In this document: positions 1 to 8,814 of the stretch, one piece after another
How positions within the stretch are numbered: position 1 is the first letter of the stretch
How the letters are laid out: each line of letters opens with the position of its first letter
NCBI GenBank assembly: GCA_026390015.1
Contig: JAPLGS010000162.1
Location: forward strand, 1-41,147
From: Chloroflexota bacterium
GTDB taxonomy: Bacteria > Chloroflexota > Anaerolineae > Anaerolineales > Villigracilaceae
Direction of reading: 5' to 3'
Length of the DNA stretch: 41,147 bases
Notes under the pieces: generated by a model
What the model was told of the DNA's origin: nothing
The model's input: only the letters and a program-made list of their open reading frames with translations
The model's database searches: none
Made by a program: the position numbers and the translations under genes

Positions 1-264
1 GCTATGCGTATCATCCTGACCGATCCAAATGTTAAAGCGGTTTTATTCAACATCTTTGGCGGCATCACCCGCTGTGACGAAGTAGCGCGCGGTATTCTGA
101 CTGCCATGGATGAAGTGAAACCAAAAGTTCCAATGGTGGTACGTCTCGTCGGCACAAATGCGGAAGAGGGACGCAAATTGCTTGAGAACGCGAATATGAT
201 CACCGCGGAAACTCTGGCAGATGCGGCAAGAAAATCAGTGGAAGCTGCGAAAAAAGGAAAATAA
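1..264 (+). CDS. sucC: Succinyl-CoA synthetase beta subunit (ADP-forming), C-terminal part
   Basis: The gene enters from the left edge, so only about the last 87 residues are visible. They match the C-terminal CoA-ligase domain of SucC: the stretch [16 protein letters not shown] is the conserved loop that contacts the phosphohistidine of the alpha subunit, and [17 protein letters not shown] is also typical. With SucD it converts succinyl-CoA to succinate with substrate-level phosphorylation in the citric acid cycle. The stop codon lies 4 nt before the sucD start, which indicates one transcript. The sucD ribosome binding site (AAGG near 254) lies inside the last sucC codons. Identification is firm; the N-terminal ATP-grasp part is outside the window. 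Confidence 0.95.
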   Translation, partial: AMRIILTDPNVKAVLFNIFGGITRCDEVARGILTAMDEVKPKVPMVVRLVGTNAEEGRKLLENANMITAETLADAARKSVEAAKKGK

Positions 265-268
265 TTCG

Positions 269-1129
269 ATGAGCATCCTAGTAGATAAAAACACCCGCCT
301 GATCGTCCAGGGCATTACCGGTAACGAAGGATTATTCCATACCACCCAAATGGTTGCTTATGGTACGCTGGTTGTAGGCGGCGTGACACCTGGCAAAGGC
401 GGCGAATGGGTTTTGGACGGAAAAATCCCTGTCTTTGATTCTGTAAAAACAGCGAAGGAAGCCACTGACGCGAACGCGACCATCATCTTCGTCCCCGCCC
501 GTTTCGCACCTGACGCAATGTTCGAAGCCGCCGATGCTGGCATCCCGCTTATTATTTGCATTACCGAAGGCGTAGCCGTGCAGGATATGATGCGTGTGCG
601 CAATTACCTTGACCAGAAAAAAGTACGCCTCATCGGCCCAAATTGCCCCGGTCTTTTAACGCCCGGTGAAGCAAAGGTCGGCATCATCCCCGGCGATATC
701 GCAATCCCGGGTAATGTTGGCGTAGTCTCACGTTCTGGCACACTTACCTACGAAGTCCTTTATGCCATGAAAAATCTAGGCATGGGCGCCTCAACCTGCG
801 TCGGCATCGGCGGTGACCCGGTCAACGGCACGAACTTCCTCGACGTGCTTGAAATGTTCGAGCATGATCCAAAGACCGAGAAGGTCATCATGATCGGTGA
901 GATCGGCGGCAACGAAGAAGAAAAAGCTGCTCAATACATCGCAGACAAAATGACCAAACCTGTTGCGGCCTTCATTGCTGGCCAAACCGCACCAGCCGGC
1001 AAACGCATGTGACACGCCGGCGCGATCATCGAAGGCGGCGCAGGCACAGCCGCAGACAAGATCAAGGCGCTTGAAGCCGCGGGCGTAAGAGTCGCCAAGC
1101 ACCCGGAAGAAATTCCAACCTTATTGTAA
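269..1129 (+). CDS. sucD: Succinyl-CoA synthetase alpha subunit, interrupted by an in-frame TGA at 1010-1012
   Basis: The start is the ATG at 269, preceded by an AAGGAAA ribosome binding site. The product matches SucD along its length: an N-terminal CoA-binding Rossmann domain (VQGITGNEG), then [18 protein letters not shown] and [10 protein letters not shown]. Reading stops at a TGA at 1010-1012 after 247 residues. The same frame continues without a shift as [17 protein letters not shown] to a TAA at 1127-1129, giving the normal length of about 286. The TGA sits exactly where the family has glycine in the motif KRMGHAGA, so one base change (GGA to TGA) explains it. Codon 249, just after the stop, is the phosphohistidine that carries phosphate during catalysis, so the truncated product should be inactive. 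It may be a sequencing error, a strain mutation or a pseudogene. Many neighbouring genes end with TGA, so code reassignment is unlikely. Confidence 0.9.
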
Positions 1130-1168
1130 ACATATTGAGCAAGTGATTTCCCCTACTCAAAAATACAA

Positions 1169-1201
1169 AGAGCCGCCAGACTTTAGTTGTCAGGCGGCTC
1201 T
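1169..1201. terminator. Bidirectional intrinsic terminator between sucD and acpP
   Basis: Inverted repeat AGAGCCGCCAGAC / GTCAGGCGGCTCT (13 bp with one mismatch, 7-nt loop) lies between convergent sucD and acpP. Read on the minus strand it is followed by a T-rich run (TTTGTATTTTT), so it fits acpP termination best. Confidence 0.8.
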
Positions 1202-1243
1202 CCACTTATAATAAACCTACTTTATAATTATGCCACGTTTGGT

Positions 1244-1480
1244 TTATTTGCTATGTGAGTCAATATACTTCGCGGCCTCACCAAGAGTTGTGATCTTCTG
1301 CGCATCTTCGTCAGAGATCTCGGTGCCGAACTTATCTTCAAACGCCATGATCAACTCTACCAGATCGAGCGAATCAGCTTCAAGGTCCTCGCGGAAACGG
1401 GCCTCCGGTGTGATCTTCGCCTCATCCGCACCGAGTAAATCCTTCACGATAATTACGAGCTCACTATATGTATCAGCCAT
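1244..1480 (-). CDS. acpP: Acyl carrier protein
   Basis: A 78-residue acidic protein carrying the phosphopantetheine attachment motif ADSLDLVE with Ser37, followed by the helix [18 protein letters not shown] typical of type II fatty-acid ACPs. It carries growing acyl chains as thioesters on the prosthetic arm in the cytoplasm. It is alone here, not next to fabF or fabD, as is common in Chloroflexota. The start is supported by a strong AGGAGG sequence at 1486-1491 (minus strand) just upstream, and by a promoter-like TTGACA/TACAAT pair. It reads toward sucD and away from fni. The length is normal and the identification is firm. Confidence 0.95.
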   Translation of the reverse strand: MADTYSELVIIVKDLLGADEAKITPEARFREDLEADSLDLVELIMAFEDKFGTEISDEDAQKITTLGEAAKYIDSHSK

Positions 1481-1513
1481 GACAGCCTCCTCTTTTAAAT
1501 TTTTGACTGGCTT

Positions 1514-1544
1514 ATTGTAATCGGTCTTGTTTAAACCGTGTCAA
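1514..1544 (-). promoter_or_regulatory. Probable sigma-70-type promoter of acpP
   Basis: On the minus strand a perfect TTGACA (1544-1539) is followed after 19 bp by TACAAT (1519-1514), placing transcription start around 1507 with a short leader carrying the AGGAGG site. The spacing is slightly long, so this is a prediction from sequence only. Confidence 0.5.
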
Positions 1545-1581
1545 GCCAGCGTTGGATCATCACACTCAGGAACACTACCTA

Positions 1582-2610
1582 ATGACAAAAGTTGCGCCCA
1601 TAGATCAGCGAAAAGCTGACCATATCAAAATAAACCTCGAGCAGGATGTCCGCTCCGGGTTGACTAGCGGTCTCGAAAACTATAGATTCATCCACGAAGC
1701 ATTGCCTGAACTGGATTTGGAACGCATCGACCCGACCCTCAGCCTGTTCGGAAAAAAATTAAATTCGCCGATCCTGATCAGCTCCATGACCGGCGGGACG
1801 GATGCCGCAAAGACGATCAACATGCGCCTTGCAGAAGCCGCCCAGGAATGCGGCCTCGCCATGGGAGTTGGGAGTCAGCGCGCAGCAATCGAACACGCTG
1901 AACAAGCCGAATCATTTCAGGTGCGGAAAGTTGCCCCAGATATTTTATTATTCGCAAACCTCGGCGCAGTCCAACTCAATTATGGCTACGGAATTGACCA
2001 GTGCCGCAAAGCCGTGGATATGATCGAAGCGGCCGCGCTCATCCTGCATCTCAATCCGCTGCAGGAAGCTGTGCAGGATGCGGGCGATACCAATTTTTCA
2101 GGGCTGGCAAAGAAGATAGAAGAAGTTTGCAAAAGGATCGAAGTGCCGGTCATCGCAAAAGAAGTTGGCTGGGGCATCTCCGAGCGGACAGCTAAATTAC
2201 TCGCCGATTGCGGAGTGTCAGCAATAGATGTGGCAGGCGCAGGCGGCACAAGCTGGTCTCAAGTCGAAATGCACCGCGCGCCTGATGAATTCACCCGTCA
2301 ACTCGCTGGGACTTTTATCGGCTGGGGAATCCCAACCGCAGAATCCATTCTAAACGTGAAGCGAGCCATCCCCGAAATGATAATCTTCGCCAGCGGCGGG
2401 ATCAAAGACGGACTCGACATTGCCAAGTCGATCGCGCTAGGCGCAACACTTGGCGGCATGGCAGGTCAATTCCTCAAAGCTGCCGCGATCTCAAACGAGA
2501 ATGTGGTTGAGATGATGAAGTTGACAATGAGACAGATCGAGGTCACAATGTTTGCGGCGGGAGCAGGGACGTTGGAAGATTTGAAGGTTGGAAAATTGTT
2601 GGTCGCATAG
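1582..2610 (+). CDS. fni: Type 2 isopentenyl-diphosphate delta-isomerase (FMN-dependent)
   Basis: Interconverts isopentenyl and dimethylallyl diphosphate for isoprenoid synthesis. It is the FMN- and NADPH-dependent TIM-barrel type, unrelated to the type 1 enzyme. Family motifs in order: RKADHIKI near the N-terminus, [59 protein letters not shown] and GGMAGQFL (FMN phosphate-binding loop). From the ATG at 1582 the protein has 342 residues, the usual size. An in-frame ATG at 1552 would add ten residues ([10 protein letters not shown]) not expected in the family, so 1582 is preferred, although the ribosome binding site is weak. It is divergent from acpP and followed by a strong hairpin terminator. 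Confidence 0.93.
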   Translation: MTKVAPIDQRKADHIKINLEQDVRSGLTSGLENYRFIHEALPELDLERIDPTLSLFGKKLNSPILISSMTGGTDAAKTINMRLAEAAQECGLAMGVGSQRAAIEHAEQAESFQVRKVAPDILLFANLGAVQLNYGYGIDQCRKAVDMIEAAALILHLNPLQEAVQDAGDTNFSGLAKKIEEVCKRIEVPVIAKEVGWGISERTAKLLADCGVSAIDVAGAGGTSWSQVEMHRAPDEFTRQLAGTFIGWGIPTAESILNVKRAIPEMIIFASGGIKDGLDIAKSIALGATLGGMAGQFLKAAAISNENVVEMMKLTMRQIEVTMFAAGAGTLEDLKVGKLLVA

Positions 2611-2629
2611 AATCACAAATTACAAATAG

Positions 2630-2663
2630 AAAAAGCTGGTGATCTCGCGACCACCAGCTTTTT
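2630..2663. terminator. Bidirectional intrinsic terminator after fni
   Basis: A perfect 12-bp inverted repeat AAAAAGCTGGTG / CACCAGCTTTTT with a 10-nt loop. The A-tract and T-tract flank the stem, so it can terminate fni on the plus strand and the exported-protein gene on the minus strand. Confidence 0.88.
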
Positions 2664-2681
2664 GTTATCTTATTTCATATC

Positions 2682-3191
2682 TTATGGATTTACTTGCTGA
2701 GCGCCCCAGCCACCCATTCCACCGCGCCCCTGACCATTTCCCATCATACCGCCAGATCCGCGCTGGAAACCATTTTGGCTGGCTCCATCTTGCATCGGGC
2801 AATTGCCGCCGTTTCTCAAGCCGCCGCGCGTCTTCATCAGATCAGCCTGTGCCTGTGTGAGGACGTTGGCTTTGACAGCCGCATCCACTGCCGCAGCGCG
2901 GACTTCTGTCATAATGGCGGGGAATTCTTCAGCGGTCACACCAGCAGAGAGGGCGATGTCGTACATGGTCTCACCAGCTGTCAGCCGCGTATTGATATCG
3001 TTCACATTCAGGTCAAGTTTCTTTGCAAACTCAGTCACCATGAAAGTGTGAAGGGGGCCGCTTGTACCGTTCTGCATCATCGGGCCGTGACCAACGAACG
3101 GAGGGGTTGCATCCTGCGCAAAAACCGCGCCTACACCAAGAACACCAAGTGCTACTACTACCAAAGCTACGATCAAAATTGTTTTTTTCAT
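2682..3191 (-). CDS. Small exported protein with Gly/Met/Gln-rich tail, unknown function
   Basis: A 169-residue protein starting MKKTILIVALVVVALG, a clear Sec signal peptide with a likely cleavage site after AVFA (about residue 25). The middle (about 55-115) is helical and amphipathic: LDLNVNDINTRLTAGETMYD and AGVTAEEFPAIMTEVRAAA. The pattern of Leu and of a short 'how long the helix is' repeat resembles small secreted DUF2680-like proteins that recur in Chloroflexota. The last 40 residues are low complexity (GSGGMMGNGQGRGGMGGWG) and could bind metal or polymer, but that is speculation. The start has an AAAGGAG ribosome binding site just upstream. It faces fni tail to tail and shares its terminator. 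No function is assigned. Confidence 0.8.
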   Translation of the reverse strand: MKKTILIVALVVVALGVLGVGAVFAQDATPPFVGHGPMMQNGTSGPLHTFMVTEFAKKLDLNVNDINTRLTAGETMYDIALSAGVTAEEFPAIMTEVRAAAVDAAVKANVLTQAQADLMKTRGGLRNGGNCPMQDGASQNGFQRGSGGMMGNGQGRGGMGGWGAQQVNP

Positions 3192-3343
3192 TTTATATAC
3201 TCCTTTTGAGTGATTGTTCAGGTTCGTTCCTGATTACTCACCAAGGATACAACCGCAATGTAAAGGTTGTGTGAAGAAAAAGGCAAGATTGGGGAAAGAA
3301 ATAAAGCAAATTGGCATATACTATAAGCAGGAGAAACTACAAA

Positions 3344-3592
3344 ATGGATGAGATGAAGTATGAAAAAATCGGCGAGGCCAATAGCCGCGCGGAAGCCGAG
3401 GTCATTGAAAGTTTCCTCGAAGCCGAAGGAATTGATGTGGAACTCGTTGAGGAATCCATCTCACGTTCAGCGTATGCGTTTCCACTGACGCGGGTACAGA
3501 TCTTTGTGCCCAAGGAGTTGTTGGACCAGGCACTCGAATTGCTTAAACCTTTTGATGATATTGAGCTTGGGGAAGATAAGCAGGAAAAATAA
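3344..3592 (+). CDS. DUF2007-like putative signal-transducing protein
   Basis: An 82-residue cytoplasmic protein. Its core, EKIGEANSRAEAEVIESFLE followed by GIDVELVEES and VQIFVPKELLDQALELL, matches the small alpha/beta DUF2007 domain, related to the PII/ACT-like fold, in which the segment LAEAEVIRSLLEAEGI is characteristic. The biochemical role of the family is not established. The ATG at 3344 is chosen because AGGAG lies 10 nt upstream (3329-3333); an earlier TTG at 3311 would read through that site. It is monocistronic, convergent with the membrane protein that follows. Confidence 0.75.
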   Translation: MDEMKYEKIGEANSRAEAEVIESFLEAEGIDVELVEESISRSAYAFPLTRVQIFVPKELLDQALELLKPFDDIELGEDKQEK

Positions 3593-3624
3593 AAAGTTGC
3601 GGCTGATTATGCCTGTTCAATAAG

Positions 3625-3894
3625 TTAAGTATATTTTGCCATATACAACAACACAGAATAAATGACTGCAGTCAACAAGCCAATAATGGAAAGCGCAATT
3701 CCGACAGTTGCGGCTCTTTTATTTTCAGATCTTCTACCCAATACTCCCAGCACAATTCCCAGGATGCCGAGAATGGTGCCGAAGATCGGAATGAGTGCGC
3801 CGCATAAACTTATTATCCCCAGGGCGGCAGACGTGAGCGCATAAAGTTTATTGATGCGTTCTTCGGGGTCAAGAGAAGCGGGATCAGTTTGCAT
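3625..3894 (-). CDS. Small two-helix membrane protein, DUF4190-like
   Basis: An 89-residue protein with a cytoplasmic N-terminus (MQTDPASLDPEERINKL), two or three hydrophobic segments (about 19-50 and 60-85), and a small basic loop GRRSENKRA between them. The arrangement ALGIISLCG ... GILGIVLGVLGRR ... ATVGIALSIIGLL is that of DUF4190 proteins, in which Gly-rich helices pack in the membrane. Function is unknown. It lies 37 nt downstream of uvrB on the same strand and could be cotranscribed with it, but no functional link is visible. Confidence 0.75.
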   Translation of the reverse strand: MQTDPASLDPEERINKLYALTSAALGIISLCGALIPIFGTILGILGIVLGVLGRRSENKRAATVGIALSIIGLLTAVIYSVLLYMAKYT

Positions 3895-3931
3895 AAGGTT
3901 ATTCCATTTTTTCAGGGCTCCGAGATTTTTA

Positions 3932-5965
3932 TTATTCCTCGCCAGTCAACAACTTGATGCGTTCCCACGGCTTCAGGCTTTCATCTTCAGCCAGCAGATT
4001 CTTCAAGTCGTATAATTCGTCACGCAATGCGGCTGCGCGTTCGAATTCAAGATTCTTCGCGGCCTCTTTCATGTGTTTTTCCACTTCGTCAACGATCTTA
4101 CGCAGCTCACCGCGCGGCAATCCGTCGGCCGCTGTTTTGTATTGTCCCTTGGCTTCGCCGATTGCTTTGGCGCTCATCATTTCGGTCAGCTCGTGAATTT
4201 CTTTGTGAATACTGATCGGCACAATGCCATTATCTTCGTTGTATTTCTGCTGCTTTATGCGGCGGCGATTCGTTTCATCCAACGCACGCTTCATCGAATC
4301 GGTTACGCGGTCGGCGTACATGATGACACGTCCATTCACGTTACGGGCAGCGCGTCCGATGGTTTGGATCAAAGCCGTATCCGAGCGCAAAAAGCCTTCC
4401 TTGTCCGCATCTAAAATTGCAACGAGGGAAACTTCGGGCAGATCCAAGCCTTCGCGCAGAAGATTGATTCCAACCAGCACATCAAAAACTCCCAGACGCA
4501 AATCACGCAGAATGGCAATACGCTCCAGCGTTTCCACTTCCGAATGCAAATACTGCACTTTGACTCCCAACTCTTTGAGATATTTTGTCAAATCTTCTGA
4601 CATGCGCTTCGTGAGAGTTGTGACCAGAGTGCGTTCGTGTCTCTCAACCCGTTTGCTGATCTCTCCGACCAGATCATCTACCTGGCCTTTGGTGGGGCGC
4701 ACATCCACTTCGGGGTCCACCAACCCAGTCGGGCGGATGATCTGCTCAACGACCTGATCAGCGTGTTCCATTTCATAATGCGCCGGTGTGGCAGATGTGT
4801 AGATCGTTGAACCCATTATTTGCTCAAACTCTTCAAACTTAAGCGGACGATTGTCCATGGCAGATGGCAAGCGGAAGCCGTATTCAACCAGCGTTTCCTT
4901 GCGTGCTCGATCACCGTTATACATGCCGCGGATCTGTGGCACTGTCATGTGACTCTCGTCTAGAATCAGCAGGTAATCGCTCGGCAGAAAATCGATCATC
5001 GTCCAAGGATGAGAGCCTGGCGCACGCCTATCAATATGACGAGAATAATTTTCAATACCAGAGCAATATCCAACTTCCTTCAACATCTCCAGATCGTAAC
5101 GTGTACGTTGTTCAATACGCTGGGCTTCAAGGAATTTGTCATTATCTTTATAAAATTTCAACCGTTCTTCAAGTTCCGCTTCGATATAACCGATCGATTC
5201 TTTCAAACGGTCGGCATCCGTTAGAAATTGTTTCGCCGGGAAAATGGATATTTCCTGCGGTTCGTCAAATATTTCACCGCTGACACGATGGAACTGCATG
5301 ATGCGCTCGACTTCATCACCGAAGAACGTAATGCGATATCCACGTTTATCTTCATAGGCAGGAATGATCTCCAGCGTATCCCCGCGCACACGGAACGTAC
5401 CCGATTTCAACTCCATGTCGTTGCGTTGATATTGACTTTCGATCAGTTGCCGCAGTAAGGCATTGCGGCGGTAGATCTCACCCACTTTAAGAGTCACCGT
5501 CCCTTTGCCGAATTCTTCTGGCGAACCCAATCCATAGATACACGAGACCGACGCCACGATAATGACGTCACGCCGCGAGATAAGCGAAGTCGTCGCCACG
5601 AGGCGCATGCGTTCGATCTCTTCGTTAACTTGGGTCTCTTTCTCGATAAACAGATCATGCCGCGGCACATAGGCTTCGGGTTGATAATAGTCATAATATG
5701 AAACAAAATAAGAAACTGCATTCTCAGGAAAAAATTCTTTGAATTCCGCATACAACTGCGCCGCAAGAGTCTTGTTGTGCGCCATGATCAGCGCAGGCTT
5801 TTGCAACTCCTGAATGACAGACGCGATCGTAAAGGTCTTGCCTGTGCCTGTGGCGCCAAGCAATACCTGATTCTTTTTGCCATCACGAACTCCTTGAGCA
5901 AGATCACGGATAGCTTCGGGTTGGTCACCCATTGGGATGAAGGGAGCATTTAGTTTAAAGTCCAT
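3932..5965 (-). CDS. uvrB: Excinuclease ABC subunit B
   Basis: The damage-verifying helicase-like subunit of nucleotide excision repair. UvrA loads it and it recruits UvrC. It has 677 residues, close to E. coli UvrB. Visible landmarks: start [19 protein letters not shown], Walker A GATGTGKT (37-44), the DNA-gripping beta-hairpin around [23 protein letters not shown] (helicase motif II), TIGRAARN (motif VI), and the C-terminal UVR motif ([17 protein letters not shown]) that binds UvrC. The start is set by homology; no good ribosome binding site precedes it. The promoter region carries a GAAC-N4-GTTC box, so damage-induced control is likely. All catalytic motifs are present. Confidence 0.97.
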   Translation of the reverse strand: MDFKLNAPFIPMGDQPEAIRDLAQGVRDGKKNQVLLGATGTGKTFTIASVIQELQKPALIMAHNKTLAAQLYAEFKEFFPENAVSYFVSYYDYYQPEAYVPRHDLFIEKETQVNEEIERMRLVATTSLISRRDVIIVASVSCIYGLGSPEEFGKGTVTLKVGEIYRRNALLRQLIESQYQRNDMELKSGTFRVRGDTLEIIPAYEDKRGYRITFFGDEVERIMQFHRVSGEIFDEPQEISIFPAKQFLTDADRLKESIGYIEAELEERLKFYKDNDKFLEAQRIEQRTRYDLEMLKEVGYCSGIENYSRHIDRRAPGSHPWTMIDFLPSDYLLILDESHMTVPQIRGMYNGDRARKETLVEYGFRLPSAMDNRPLKFEEFEQIMGSTIYTSATPAHYEMEHADQVVEQIIRPTGLVDPEVDVRPTKGQVDDLVGEISKRVERHERTLVTTLTKRMSEDLTKYLKELGVKVQYLHSEVETLERIAILRDLRLGVFDVLVGINLLREGLDLPEVSLVAILDADKEGFLRSDTALIQTIGRAARNVNGRVIMYADRVTDSMKRALDETNRRRIKQQKYNEDNGIVPISIHKEIHELTEMMSAKAIGEAKGQYKTAADGLPRGELRKIVDEVEKHMKEAAKNLEFERAAALRDELYDLKNLLAEDESLKPWERIKLLTGEE

Positions 5966-5997
5966 AGTTTAGGTAATTGGGTAATTAGGGTTTAAGG

Positions 5998-6021
5998 GAA
6001 CGCGTGTTCTATTTTACTATA
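5998..6021 (-). promoter_or_regulatory. Probable SOS (LexA) box and -10 element of uvrB
   Basis: On the minus strand TATAGT (6021-6016) is followed six bases later by GAAC-N4-GTTC (6009-5998), which would cover the transcription start, 32 nt before the uvrB ATG. GAAC-N4-GTTC is the core of the LexA/DinR box of Bacillus and relatives, and uvrB is a classic SOS gene. The match is exact in both half sites. Binding is inferred. Confidence 0.6.
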
Positions 6022-6138
6022 AAGGCGAAAAAATACCAGCAAAGCCAAGAGAATGCGGGCGAATTTGTAAAGCGACCATCAGGATTGGTATACCCTGACA
6101 GCCTCATTACATAAAAGGGAAGTGTTGGGGATATTAAT

Positions 6139-7833
6139 TTATTCGCCAACGAAGAATGTGCCGGTCTGTACCAATTTGGAATCAGCATAAAGCTCAACCA
6201 CATATTCACCAGATGTGAGGACAAACACATTGGTGTAATCATACCCAAAGGTGCGATACCATTTGGAGCCTGTGCTTATATCTGCATTTGAGACGATGCG
6301 CAAGGATTGGTCTTCCACGCCGTTCACATAAACCTTCCAGACAACCTGCTGCGGAGGCGGGCCGCTGTAATTGAACTCGACCGTAACAGACTCGGTCTGA
6401 AATGGGAACCTGCCATTCGGAGAGATTTCAAAATTCGTGACCGATCCCTGTTCGTCGGTACCAGTGATCTGACCGAAGGAAAAAGGCTGAACTTGCATCA
6501 CTTCCTGCGCGGTGGGTAATTGCCCGGTATATTCAAGCGCAACTGTGATCTCTTTGAGATGTAACATTTGCTGATAAGCGAATTCGCGTATGGCAAGGTG
6601 CTCGCCGCCGATCATATCTGCCGACGGGGCTATAGTCCATGATTTTGGATTATTGTCAAGTTGATCGATTAAGTTTTGCAGATCTACAGCGCCGGCATCC
6701 ATAAAAAACCAGAGAGATGCCGAAGGTTGAGCATTGTTACTGTGTGCTTCGTTAACCTGTCGCTCTGATTCCTGAATAAGTAGGTCATATTGTTGTTGCG
6801 AGTTCGTCAGGTCTCCCATTGCAAGATAGGTAATGGCCTCATTCATGCGCACGCCCAGCACGCGCGGATCAACGGTCATTACCCTTTCATCGGCTTCGAT
6901 GCCCGCCTGGAATTGTCCATTTATGTAATATGCCCAACCCAGATTCCAGTTTGTGCTGGTATCGTCAAGCCCCGCTTCACGCGCCAACTCAAAATTCTTA
7001 ATGGCGGTCGGAATATCATTTTTATCGTAATAAGCAAAACCGCGTTCATAGTAGGCTTTTCCATAATTCGATTTTTCCGCGATGGCAAAATCGAATTTGG
7101 CAATCGCTTCATCGTATTTCAGTTGATGTGAAAGTCCCACACCTTCAGAGTACGCGTCGATGGCCGCGGTGTTGACCTCCGGGCGAATCAGTAATTCGAG
7201 CATCGACCAACTCAGCCACACCATGCACAGGCCCACAATTCCCGATCCAAGGATGACAAACAACCAACGCACGCCTCCTTTTAGAGTGGTGGAAAGGCCA
7301 TACAATGATAGAGCGACGGTTAGTAAAGTGATCTGCACAACGAGGCTGTCTGCGGTTTCATCTGTGGCCTGACCAAGTTCTGATTCTGCAAAATAGATTT
7401 CGTTAAGGCGGGTTGATTCTACAAGATAGGTATCCGATTCAAATTTGTTCGTATCAGGCCACCCGACGGCTGGATCGAAATAGCCGGGGCCAAGCAATTC
7501 GCTTAGGGCTGCGATCCGTTCCTGTAATTTTTTATAGCGTTCCACAGCCGCCGTATCGCCAGATTGGTCTGCGGCTGTGATCTGCAAGCCGATCTCACGC
7601 CAGGTTTGAAACGCGCCCTGCCATTGATAGCTGAATTGGATCGTGCCATTCAATTCTCTTTTTGTGGAAGCGACGGCATTTTCCTGCGCGCGGCGGCGAG
7701 CTTGATCAGAAATATTTGAAGCGTAGTTTTGAAAATACAAAGTGACGGCCACCCAGATCGCCACGGACGCGATCATCATAGTGATTATTTTATCGAAGCG
7801 GTCATCGTTTATTTTTTGCTGTTCAGTGTTCAT
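6139..7833 (-). CDS. Membrane protein with three TM helices and a TPR domain
   Basis: A 564-residue protein. An N-terminal helix (about 16-36) is followed by an external helical region (about 37-165), then two close membrane helices (about 167-188 and 192-214). TPR repeats (about 225-330) include YDEAIAKFDFAIAEKSNYG, KAYYERGFAYYDKNDIPTAI and WNLGWAYYINGQFQAGI. The last 150 residues look like a beta-rich ligand-binding fold (VEFNYSGPPPQQVVWKVYVNG). TPRs usually bind other proteins, so this may be a membrane scaffold; function is unknown. Its ATG overlaps the stop of the upstream gene (ATGA), so the two are translationally coupled. That gene has the same order of one helix, an outside region, then two helices, suggesting distant paralogy and a shared complex. 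Confidence 0.8.
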   Translation of the reverse strand: MNTEQQKINDDRFDKIITMMIASVAIWVAVTLYFQNYASNISDQARRRAQENAVASTKRELNGTIQFSYQWQGAFQTWREIGLQITAADQSGDTAAVERYKKLQERIAALSELLGPGYFDPAVGWPDTNKFESDTYLVESTRLNEIYFAESELGQATDETADSLVVQITLLTVALSLYGLSTTLKGGVRWLFVILGSGIVGLCMVWLSWSMLELLIRPEVNTAAIDAYSEGVGLSHQLKYDEAIAKFDFAIAEKSNYGKAYYERGFAYYDKNDIPTAIKNFELAREAGLDDTSTNWNLGWAYYINGQFQAGIEADERVMTVDPRVLGVRMNEAITYLAMGDLTNSQQQYDLLIQESERQVNEAHSNNAQPSASLWFFMDAGAVDLQNLIDQLDNNPKSWTIAPSADMIGGEHLAIREFAYQQMLHLKEITVALEYTGQLPTAQEVMQVQPFSFGQITGTDEQGSVTNFEISPNGRFPFQTESVTVEFNYSGPPPQQVVWKVYVNGVEDQSLRIVSNADISTGSKWYRTFGYDYTNVFVLTSGEYVVELYADSKLVQTGTFFVGE

Positions 7834-8465
7834 ATTAAATATCTCCCGATCAGCATGCCCATAACACCGGCAAGCCCGAGCAATATTCCGATGGTTATCC
7901 AGAAGTATTTAATACGTTTTTCGGTTACCTGTGCGAGTTGAAGGAACCAGAATGAAACTGCCAGTACGATCATATCGGCTGTGAGGAAGGACGAGCGCCT
8001 GTGCATTTGATCTGATTTTGCGAAATAAGGATCTGAATTTAGATCTTCATTTTGAGAATCCTCTGCCAGCGCCTCATCCAGTTCGCGCTGCAGATCATAA
8101 CTTCCATCAGCTGTAATATATCGAGACTCGAAAAATGTTGATTTGATTCCACTCGCCACGCCCCAAACTTCCCGTTGGGTCACACCGTTCGCCAAAGATG
8201 TTTTTTCATCGACATTCGGATCATAAAGGAGATTCCCAAGTTCGAGATAGCGCGAATAACTTGTGAAGGCACGATAATGTTGATATGCATTGATCTCGTT
8301 TATGATCTCTGCTTTTTGGGAGCGGATGGCTGAGTTCAAACCGTCAAAATCTGCGTTTGCCGCACTCGACGACGCGCTAGTTGCCATACATGCGACAATG
8401 GCCCCCAGCACGGTTACAAACGCCACCAGCACCGCCGTATTGGATTTGAAGCGATTGTTCTCCAT
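7830..8465 (-). CDS. Three-TM membrane protein of unknown function, partner of the TPR protein
   Basis: A 211-residue protein with an N-terminal membrane helix (about 11-32, AVLVAFVTVLGAIVACMA), an external region rich in Tyr and acidic residues (about 35-160) and two C-terminal helices (about 163-180 and 188-208). No family is recognised. The topology repeats that of the N-terminal 215 residues of the downstream TPR protein, with which it shares an ATGA stop-start overlap. A GAGGAGA ribosome binding site lies just upstream of the ATG at 8465. It may act as a small sensor or accessory subunit; this is inferred only from coupling and topology. Confidence 0.75.
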   Translation of the reverse strand: MENNRFKSNTAVLVAFVTVLGAIVACMATSASSSAANADFDGLNSAIRSQKAEIINEINAYQHYRAFTSYSRYLELGNLLYDPNVDEKTSLANGVTQREVWGVASGIKSTFFESRYITADGSYDLQRELDEALAEDSQNEDLNSDPYFAKSDQMHRRSSFLTADMIVLAVSFWFLQLAQVTEKRIKYFWITIGILLGLAGVMGMLIGRYLI

Positions 8466-8527
8466 TTGATTCTCCTCTGGTTTGTTAATTGTTTAAAATA
8501 TAGGCACTAAATATAAATCTAAATTTT

Positions 8528-8582
8528 CTTAAATGCTGATGGAGATCTGTGCTGGCTGCCAGGATCTTCAGCCAGATTTAAG
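8528..8582. other. Imperfect long stem-loop
   Basis: CTTAAAT (8528-8534) pairs with ATTTAAG (8576-8582), inside it AGATC pairs with GATCT, and the apex CTGGCTGCCAG forms a further small hairpin. It is followed by an A-rich run on the plus strand. There is no U-tract on either side in terminator position, so its role (leader RNA structure or element remnant) is unknown. Confidence 0.4.
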
Positions 8583-8814
8583 AGAAAAAAAAGGAAAGAG
8601 GAATATCTTGCTATTTTACTCTGATAATTTCACCAGAGCGGCATGATAGGCAAAATCCTTCTTTGGCTACAAGAGCGCATCAAACTTTGGAAAAACCAGC
8701 TATTCCCTATTAATCAGGGGCAACCTTTCATATCTATTTCGCAACCGAACCAATCTGGCTTTGGAAAATGCGGAGTGTTTTCCTAAAAACGATTATCCAA
8801 ATGATTCCAGGGTA

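Noticed and set aside
1010-1012. TGA recoded as glycine (SR1/Gracilibacteria-type genetic code)
   Set aside because: Several intact genes in the window end with TGA in positions where read-through would run into the next gene (both FHA genes, feoB-N, the 7830-8465 gene), and no other conserved glycine is TGA. A mutation or sequence error is simpler.
1230-1520. Plus-strand frame over acpP
   Set aside because: It is the antisense shadow of acpP, serine-rich low-complexity translation with no ribosome binding site.
4073-5458. Long plus-strand frames inside uvrB and similar frames inside the hybrid kinase
   Set aside because: They are antisense shadows of strongly conserved genes, with atypical composition and no start signals.
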